Shown here: positions 59,773 to 64,000 of the stretch, one piece after another
How positions within the stretch are numbered: the stretch's first letter is position 1
Layout of the letters: each line of letters begins with the position of its first letter
Origin: Peptococcaceae bacterium BICA1-7
GTDB lineage: Bacteria; Bacillota; Desulfotomaculia; Desulfotomaculales; Desulfocucumaceae
Assembly (NCBI GenBank): GCA_000802095.1
Contig: JUEB01000011.1
Span: 186,001 to 250,000 of the forward strand
DNA length: 64,000 nucleotides
Reading direction: 5' to 3'
Program-made: the position numbers and the translations under genes
Notes under the pieces: model-generated
The model's input: the letters and a program-made list of their open reading frames with translations, nothing else
Told to the model about the DNA's origin: nothing
Database searches by the model: none

Positions 59773-60450
59773 ATGAAAAATAATGTATTTAGATTCACAT
59801 TCACTGCTATTTTATTCTGCCTAATAATTAATATTGGAGGATGCGGAGAGAATAGCAAGACTCCTATAGGAAAGCAACTGCTCTCCCCTATAGATACGGA
59901 TTATGTCAACCTGGAGGAGTATATACCCGGAATTCACATAAGCCTTGCCTACTACACCACAAATAATTTCACCGGTCAAAAACTATATAGCAGTCCCGTG
60001 GCCTACCTCCGCAGAGGAACCGCCGACAAGCTGAAAAGTGTTTCGGATGAGGTCACCCGGGATGGCTGCCGGCTGGTTATTCTTGATGCCTACAGACCCC
60101 CGGAGGTTCAGTGGAAGATGTGGGAAAAATACCCCGACTCCCGCTTTGTGGCCAATCCCCACAAAGGGCACTCGGATCATTCCAGGGGCTGCGCTGTTGA
60201 CCTTACACTGGCAGATGAACAGGGCAGACAGCTGGAAATGCCCAGCGGCTATGACCAGTTTGACCCAAGCGCAGACCGCAACTACAGCGATGTGAGCCCG
60301 GCCCGGGGGGCCAACGCCAGATATCTTGAGAATATTATGATCAAAAACGGTTTCCATCCGGCTGTGACCGAGTGGTGGCATTTCGTGGATGTGGACAGGG
60401 AAAAATATGACGTTTCCCAGGAACCTGAACAGCGGCCTCCTGTCAGCTAA
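59773..60450 (+). CDS. D-alanyl-D-alanine dipeptidase (VanX/DdpX-like) lipoprotein
   Basis: The 225-residue protein carries a lipoprotein signal (lipobox IGGC), so it is outside the membrane, unlike cytoplasmic VanX of resistance operons. The M15D zinc motifs are complete: SDHSRGCAVDLTL (His and Asp ligands) near residue 135 and EWWHF (catalytic Glu and His) near 205. The Arg in AYRPPE is also conserved. It probably trims D-Ala-D-Ala or murein peptides. It converges on a D-Ala-D-Ala carboxypeptidase gene, overlapping it by 8 bases. Confidence 0.9.
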   Translation: MKNNVFRFTFTAILFCLIINIGGCGENSKTPIGKQLLSPIDTDYVNLEEYIPGIHISLAYYTTNNFTGQKLYSSPVAYLRRGTADKLKSVSDEVTRDGCRLVILDAYRPPEVQWKMWEKYPDSRFVANPHKGHSDHSRGCAVDLTLADEQGRQLEMPSGYDQFDPSADRNYSDVSPARGANARYLENIMIKNGFHPAVTEWWHFVDVDREKYDVSQEPEQRPPVS

Positions 60451-61681
60451 AAAATTTTTTTACATTCCGGTACAACAGCCTGTATGCCGGAAGCTTATCC
60501 ACTCCATTAATAACTGTCAGGCCAGCGGCGGCGGCGGGCTCACCATTGACCAGCACCAGCAGGCTGCCCGTCACCTGCCCGGGCATTACCGGGGCCGCAA
60601 TTTCATTCTCTTTGTTTACTATCTTTTCCATGCCCTTATCTCCATCCACGGGCACAGTGACTAACACATCCCTGTCACAGCCCGCAGACACCCTGCTCTC
60701 AATCCCATCACGCACCTTTATATAGGTAAAATGCTCTCCTTTTCTGGCCACCGCCTCATTTTTAAAACAGGCAAAACCATAGTCAAGGAGCCTTCTTGAG
60801 TCACCATAGCGGTCGTCACTGTGCAGGACAACGGCAATCTGCCTGCGCCCGTCCCTGCTGGCCGAAGACACCAGACACTTGCCGGCTGCGCCGGTGGTGC
60901 CTGTTTTTACCCCGTCGGCCCCCTGGTAGCCCCAGAGCATCTGGTTGGTATTGCTTAAGTGTCTCTGCCCCCCGGGACCCTTTATAACATGATTTCTGGT
61001 GGACACTATTTTACTAAAAACAGGATTTTGCAAGGCCCTCCCGGCTATTACAGCCAGATCGTAGGCGGTGGACAGATGATCCTTGTGAGGCAGGCCGTTG
61101 GTATTCATAAAAGTGGTGTTTTTCAGCCCCAGCATAACCGCCCTCCGGTTCATCCACTGGACGAAAATATCCTCCCGGGGCGCTATGTGCTCAGAGATGG
61201 CCACACAGGCGTCATTGCCGGAGTGCATCAGTGCGCCGTATACCAACTCCTCCAGGGTGAGCCTTTCACCGGCCCCCAGATAAATGCTGCTTCCCTCTAC
61301 CCCTGCTGCCCTGGGGCTTACCCTGACCACCTTATTTAGTTCACCGCACTCGATAGCCAAAAGGGCTGTCATTATTTTGGTGGTGCTGGCAATAGGCCTT
61401 CTCTGGTGAGGGTTTTTGGCATATAGCACCTGTCCGGTGCCGGCATCCAGCAGCACTGCGGCATCAGCTGTCACGTGCATCGTGCTTGGTTTTCCGAAAT
61501 TTGCGGCCTCAGAGGCCGGAAAACCCGGCTCATAAAGAAAAAAGACATCGTTTTGAAGTCCCGGTGCTTTTCCCGAAGCCCACCCGGAACCCGGGGACCC
61601 TGTCAGAGAAATGATTAGCGCTGCAAGTAAAACCAGTGACTTAAAGACCAAACAAAATTCACTCCCACCAGATTTCTTCAA
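60443..61681 (-). CDS. D-alanyl-D-alanine carboxypeptidase (DacF/PBP5 type)
   Basis: The 412-residue protein has a signal peptide. The serine DD-peptidase motifs are in order: STTK near residue 88, SGN near 150 and KTGTTG near 255. A C-terminal beta domain follows, with ending residues able to lie on the membrane. It removes the last D-Ala of murein stem peptides. DacF and DacB homologues shape spore cortex in spore formers, which fits the neighbouring SleB-like gene. Confidence 0.93.
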   Translation of the reverse strand: MKKSGGSEFCLVFKSLVLLAALIISLTGSPGSGWASGKAPGLQNDVFFLYEPGFPASEAANFGKPSTMHVTADAAVLLDAGTGQVLYAKNPHQRRPIASTTKIMTALLAIECGELNKVVRVSPRAAGVEGSSIYLGAGERLTLEELVYGALMHSGNDACVAISEHIAPREDIFVQWMNRRAVMLGLKNTTFMNTNGLPHKDHLSTAYDLAVIAGRALQNPVFSKIVSTRNHVIKGPGGQRHLSNTNQMLWGYQGADGVKTGTTGAAGKCLVSSASRDGRRQIAVVLHSDDRYGDSRRLLDYGFACFKNEAVARKGEHFTYIKVRDGIESRVSAGCDRDVLVTVPVDGDKGMEKIVNKENEIAAPVMPGQVTGSLLVLVNGEPAAAAGLTVINGVDKLPAYRLLYRNVKKFFS

Positions 61682-61831
61682 TTATAATGTCCTGCAGGGC
61701 ACAAAAGTATGAAGAGAAAGAGAAGAAACAGACCCCGGTCCCATAATAATGAGAAATACTAATCAGTACAATAAATGCGCGATTATGTTATCATTTAGCC
61801 ATATTCGGCTCCATGGAAGGACTGCGTAAAA

Positions 61832-62086
61832 ATGCTGCCGCATGAAGAGGAAAAAATAAAGGGACGTCTTATGAAGGCCGGCTATTTCCGCCACCGGGTC
61901 GACCGGATGAAGCCCTGGACGCTGCTGCAATGCCAGGGGTTGGAAAACAAAAAGCAAAAGAGAGACTATTTATCGGAATACCTGCCCTACATCGAACCTT
62001 CCTATGTGGACACCTCAATACTGGCAAAGATAATAAAAGAAGCGGTGCTGGTAAAAACACACAAAGACAACCGGAGCCAGTGGTGA
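61832..62086 (+). CDS. Hypothetical small protein
   Basis: The protein has 84 residues from ATG 61832 with GGAAGGA some 10 bases upstream. It is charged and helical (EEEKIKGRLMKAGYFRHRVDRM), with a late YIEPSYVDTSILAKIIKEA. No family is recognised. Codon use is normal and a terminator follows, so it is probably expressed. Confidence 0.55.
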   Translation: MLPHEEEKIKGRLMKAGYFRHRVDRMKPWTLLQCQGLENKKQKRDYLSEYLPYIEPSYVDTSILAKIIKEAVLVKTHKDNRSQW

Positions 62087-62093
62087 AACATTT

Positions 62094-62128
62094 AAAGGGG
62101 GACGGCCATTTGGCCCTCCCCTTTTCTT
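62094..62128 (+). terminator. Terminator after the hypothetical gene
   Basis: AAAGGGG and CCCCTTTT form the outer stem, with GGCC/GGCC inside it, running into TTCTTTT. Confidence 0.75.
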
Positions 62129-62271
62129 TTACTCACCGGCAGCTTTTTAAAATCAGATGGGCTGCCTGATATGGAAATAAATACTTTCAAAAAGCCGGCC
62201 CTTTAAAGGGGAATGAATTTGTACGGGGAATTTATATGTGTTTAGGATACACCAATGGAAAGGGTCACAAA

Positions 62272-63081
62272 ATGCAAATTCATGTGCTGGCCAGCGGAAG
62301 CAGCGGAAATTCCATATATATAGCCGTCGGGGGCGTCAGGATATTGGTGGACGCAGGCATCAGCGCCAGGCGCATGGAGAGGTCCCTGGCCGGTATAGGT
62401 GTGGGGGCGGGGGAATTGGATGCCCTCCTGATAACCCACGAGCACTCTGATCACATAAAGGGACTGGAGGTATTTTCCCGGAAGTTTAAGATACCTGTCT
62501 ACGCCCGCCCTAAGGCCTGGGAGAAAATTGGATTCCGGGACGCCCTGCCGGCTGAGGTGCGCCGGGAACTGCCCGGCAGCCTTGACATAGGAACAGTCAG
62601 GATTGAACCCTTCAAAATATCCCATGACGCTGCAGACCCGGTAGGATTCTGTTTTTATCACCGCCACCTGAAATGCGCCGTGGCTACGGATCTGGGAGTG
62701 GTCACAAAGCCGGTGGAAGAAGCCCTGGCCTACACCGACGCAGTGGTGTTGGAGTCCAACCACGATATTGATATGTTAAACAACGGCCCCTATCCCTTTT
62801 TTCTCAAGAAACGGATAAGAAGTGACGTGGGCCACCTGTCCAACCTTGATGCTGCAAGGCTGCTGGAAAGAGTCCCCCGGAAAGGCCCTATGCATGTCTT
62901 CCTGGCCCATTTGAGCCAGCAGAACAACCACCCGGACCTGGCGGAAAACACTGTTTCAGGGCACCTGTCCTGCCGGGGCTGCGAGGTGGGCAGGGAAATA
63001 GTGCTGCAGCGCACTTACCGGGACGCTGTGGCAAGCTATGTCAGGGAGGGTAGTGAAGGCCGCCTTTTCTTTACCGGCTGA
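62272..63081 (+). CDS. Metallo-beta-lactamase-fold hydrolase, YycJ/WalJ-like
   Basis: The protein has 269 residues from ATG 62272; an in-frame ATG at 62236 has a weaker ribosome site. The N-terminal VLASGSSGNSIYIAVGGVRILVDAG and the metal motif THEHSDHIKG (HxHxDH) are intact, with further ligands in HDAADPVGF and SNHDIDML. This is the YycJ/WalJ exonuclease-like branch, found with the WalRK system in Bacilli and linked to DNA repair. Here it stands alone. Confidence 0.9.
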   Translation: MQIHVLASGSSGNSIYIAVGGVRILVDAGISARRMERSLAGIGVGAGELDALLITHEHSDHIKGLEVFSRKFKIPVYARPKAWEKIGFRDALPAEVRRELPGSLDIGTVRIEPFKISHDAADPVGFCFYHRHLKCAVATDLGVVTKPVEEALAYTDAVVLESNHDIDMLNNGPYPFFLKKRIRSDVGHLSNLDAARLLERVPRKGPMHVFLAHLSQQNNHPDLAENTVSGHLSCRGCEVGREIVLQRTYRDAVASYVREGSEGRLFFTG

Positions 63082-63086
63082 CACCA

Positions 63087-63111
63087 AAGCCCCGGCTTAT
63101 AACCGGGGCTT
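63087..63111. terminator. Terminator between convergent genes
   Basis: AAGCCCCGG and CCGGGGCTT pair over CTTATAA, between the YycJ-like gene and the toxin gene. It can act both ways. Confidence 0.8.
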
Positions 63112-63116
63112 AGATT

Positions 63117-63335
63117 CTATATTTTGCTATTGAAGTATTCCTTTGACACCATTAGCTGTTTTTTCAGTATATTCTCCCATAAATGGCCCTTAACCTGTCC
63201 GGAACCTCTGGATACCTTTGTTCTCTTCAATATGCCATCCGGCATCATCTTACGAAAAAAATAATGGTCCGATTCTTTATATAATTTCCAACCATCGTTT
63301 TCACAGAATCTTTTTATATCTTTCCAGCTAGGCAC
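63117..63335 (-). CDS. HicA-family toxin
   Basis: The protein has 72 residues. The compact dsRBD-like fold of HicA is visible: WKDIKRFCENDGWKLYKESDHYFFRK with the catalytic-type His, then KVSRGSG and a late LKKQLMVSKEYF. HicA cleaves mRNA. Its start overlaps the antitoxin gene end by eight bases. In classical hicAB the toxin gene comes first; here the antitoxin is first. Confidence 0.8.
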   Translation of the reverse strand: MPSWKDIKRFCENDGWKLYKESDHYFFRKMMPDGILKRTKVSRGSGQVKGHLWENILKKQLMVSKEYFNSKI

Positions 63336-63741
63336 TGATTAGCCCCAAAACACCGTCAAGGTTTTCCTGCAGGCTAACAGCCAGCATATAAGGAAAATGT
63401 GACTGACGGTTGGTGGAATTAAAATATAGGGGAAATTGCTCAAAGTATTCATTAGCGTATTCTATAAGCTCTTCTGCCAATGCCTTGCGTGCTGAATACC
63501 GATCCGAAGCGTTTACAGCCAGATCGAAATTCTCCAGCGTCGCTGTAATGGAGCCATCATCTTCCTGGATTAGCCGGGCCTTAAAATGGTAATTTTCCAG
63601 TAGAGCCTTGGCCTGCATGATTGATAAGGCCAAAAAATGATCCCTGTTGCGTTTCACAATTCCAGGTCTTTCGTGAATCACAGTATCTATAAATTTGCCC
63701 CATTCTTTTCGAACATCCGTGGCGTTAAGCACTCCCTGCAT
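63328..63741 (-). CDS. Antitoxin with Phd-like head and HicB-like tail
   Basis: The protein has 137 residues from ATG 63741, 9 bases after AAAGGAGG. The first 45 residues resemble Phd/YefM antitoxins (VLNATDVRKEWGKFIDTVIHERPGIVKRN). The middle has the HicB-type strand-helix unit (DDGSITATLENFDLAVNASDRYSARKALAEELIEYANEYFEQF). The two parts seem fused. The partner toxin gene overlaps at the end. The Phd head could bind DNA and autoregulate the pair. Confidence 0.7.
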   Translation of the reverse strand: MQGVLNATDVRKEWGKFIDTVIHERPGIVKRNRDHFLALSIMQAKALLENYHFKARLIQEDDGSITATLENFDLAVNASDRYSARKALAEELIEYANEYFEQFPLYFNSTNRQSHFPYMLAVSLQENLDGVLGLISA

Positions 63742-63888
63742 AAGCATGCCTCCTTTCACCTCCATTTTTATATATTATGCACATAGTGTACACAAAGTAC
63801 CATTGACTATTCATGTATAAGTGTGGGTGCCCTAATCCTTGCCGTAACATAAAAAATAAACCCTTAAAATCGAGGTTTTTCTATGGAG

Positions 63889-64000
63889 CTATTTTAAATA
63901 TTTTTTTAACGCTTCATAAAAATTTTCCCTGGTCCCGGCCATTATAATGACTACAACATCCCCCTGCTCATTAACTGATACGCGATAGGCCAGTTCATAA
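63889..64000 (-). CDS. RelE/ParE-type toxin, C-terminal end (5' cut by window edge)
   Basis: The last 36 codons of a gene that enters from the right edge read YELAYRVSVNEQG, VVVIIMAGTRENFYEALKKYLK. The pattern of a strand with LAYRV, a strand with IIMAGTRENFY and a short last helix is the end of RelE/YoeB-like mRNA interferases. The first part is outside the window, so the subfamily is open. Confidence 0.7.
   Translation of the reverse strand, partial: YELAYRVSVNEQGDVVVIIMAGTRENFYEALKKYLK

Noticed and set aside
1-64000. CRISPR array, prophage or integrated plasmid
   Set aside because: No regularly spaced repeats, phage structural genes, integrase or replication genes were seen; the only mobile trace is the dead IS1634 fragment.

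Overview
The window looks like chromosome from a strictly anaerobic, spore-forming Gram-positive of the class Clostridia, most like the Peptococcaceae (Pelotomaculum/Desulfotomaculum type). The evidence is gene content: spore microproteins of the YjcZ type, a SleB-type cortex hydrolase, DUF1657 and DUF3231 spore-associated proteins, a KhtTU antiporter, an orphan sporulation-type kinase, B12-dependent mutase chemistry, a sigma-54-controlled aromatic/alicyclic acid cluster, and frequent GTG/TTG starts behind strong Shine-Dalgarno sites. The genus is inference; there is no rRNA here.

Layout. (1) 1-10663, minus strand: a ten-gene catabolic operon read from a sigma-54-type promoter at about 10745. 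In transcription order it encodes an EntE-like acyl-CoA/adenylate ligase, an Fe-S flavin oxidoreductase of the Old Yellow Enzyme family, a BadI/MenB-type crotonase, an aromatic-acid MFS carrier, a soluble chemoreceptor, a two-subunit B12 acyl-CoA mutase, a family III CoA-transferase, a DUF35 protein and an SCP2-type thiolase cut by the window edge. A divergent sigma-54 activator (10944-12911) presumably controls it. Together the genes describe uptake and sensing of an organic acid, CoA activation, ring reduction, ring opening, skeleton rearrangement and thiolysis. The substrate is unknown. (2) 13185-16954: an NMT1/SsuA-type ABC importer behind a frameshifted gene remnant, then a TipA-like MerR regulator with a visible operator. 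(3) 17000-28060: small membrane proteins, acetyltransferase, HAD phosphatase, the KhtTU K+/H+ antiporter, a PaaX-like regulator, a cluster of spore microproteins and a PAS kinase. (4) 28082-29996: a thioredoxin-like gene interrupted in frame by TGA with a SECIS-like hairpin, a DnaC-like ATPase and four tRNA genes (His, Gln, Lys, Leu). (5) 30000-37500: CBO0543/DUF3231 genes around a dead IS1634-type transposase, TetR and GNAT proteins, and many small sporulation-flavoured genes. (6) 37499-38904: a tRNA with Cys anticodon GCA but a selenocysteine-tRNA-like body, followed on the same strand by a YedE selenium transporter and a TusA-like protein. This is the most striking locus in the window. (7) 39124-47187: thymidylate-synthase-like enzyme, a PAS-GGDEF-HD-GYP protein, two DMT exporters, a polar amino acid ABC importer and DUF503. 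(8) 47347-53673: a heat-shock operon dnaK-grpE-dnaJ/cbpA-cbpM-clpB with a strong promoter. (9) 53958-64000: threonine aldolase, a second GGDEF/HD-GYP protein with a degenerate GGDEF, tautomerase, SleB, VanX-like dipeptidase, D-Ala-D-Ala carboxypeptidase, YycJ/WalJ-like metallo-hydrolase and a HicAB-like toxin-antitoxin pair followed by the end of a RelE-type toxin.

The strongest discovery candidates are the selenocysteine-like tRNA-Cys/yedE/tusA unit, the possible new selenoprotein at 28082-28387, and the sigma-54 catabolic operon with its aberrant mutase. Start codons were moved inward from the longest reading frame wherever a ribosome binding site decided it. No homology search was possible, so family names rest on recognised motifs and remembered relatives.
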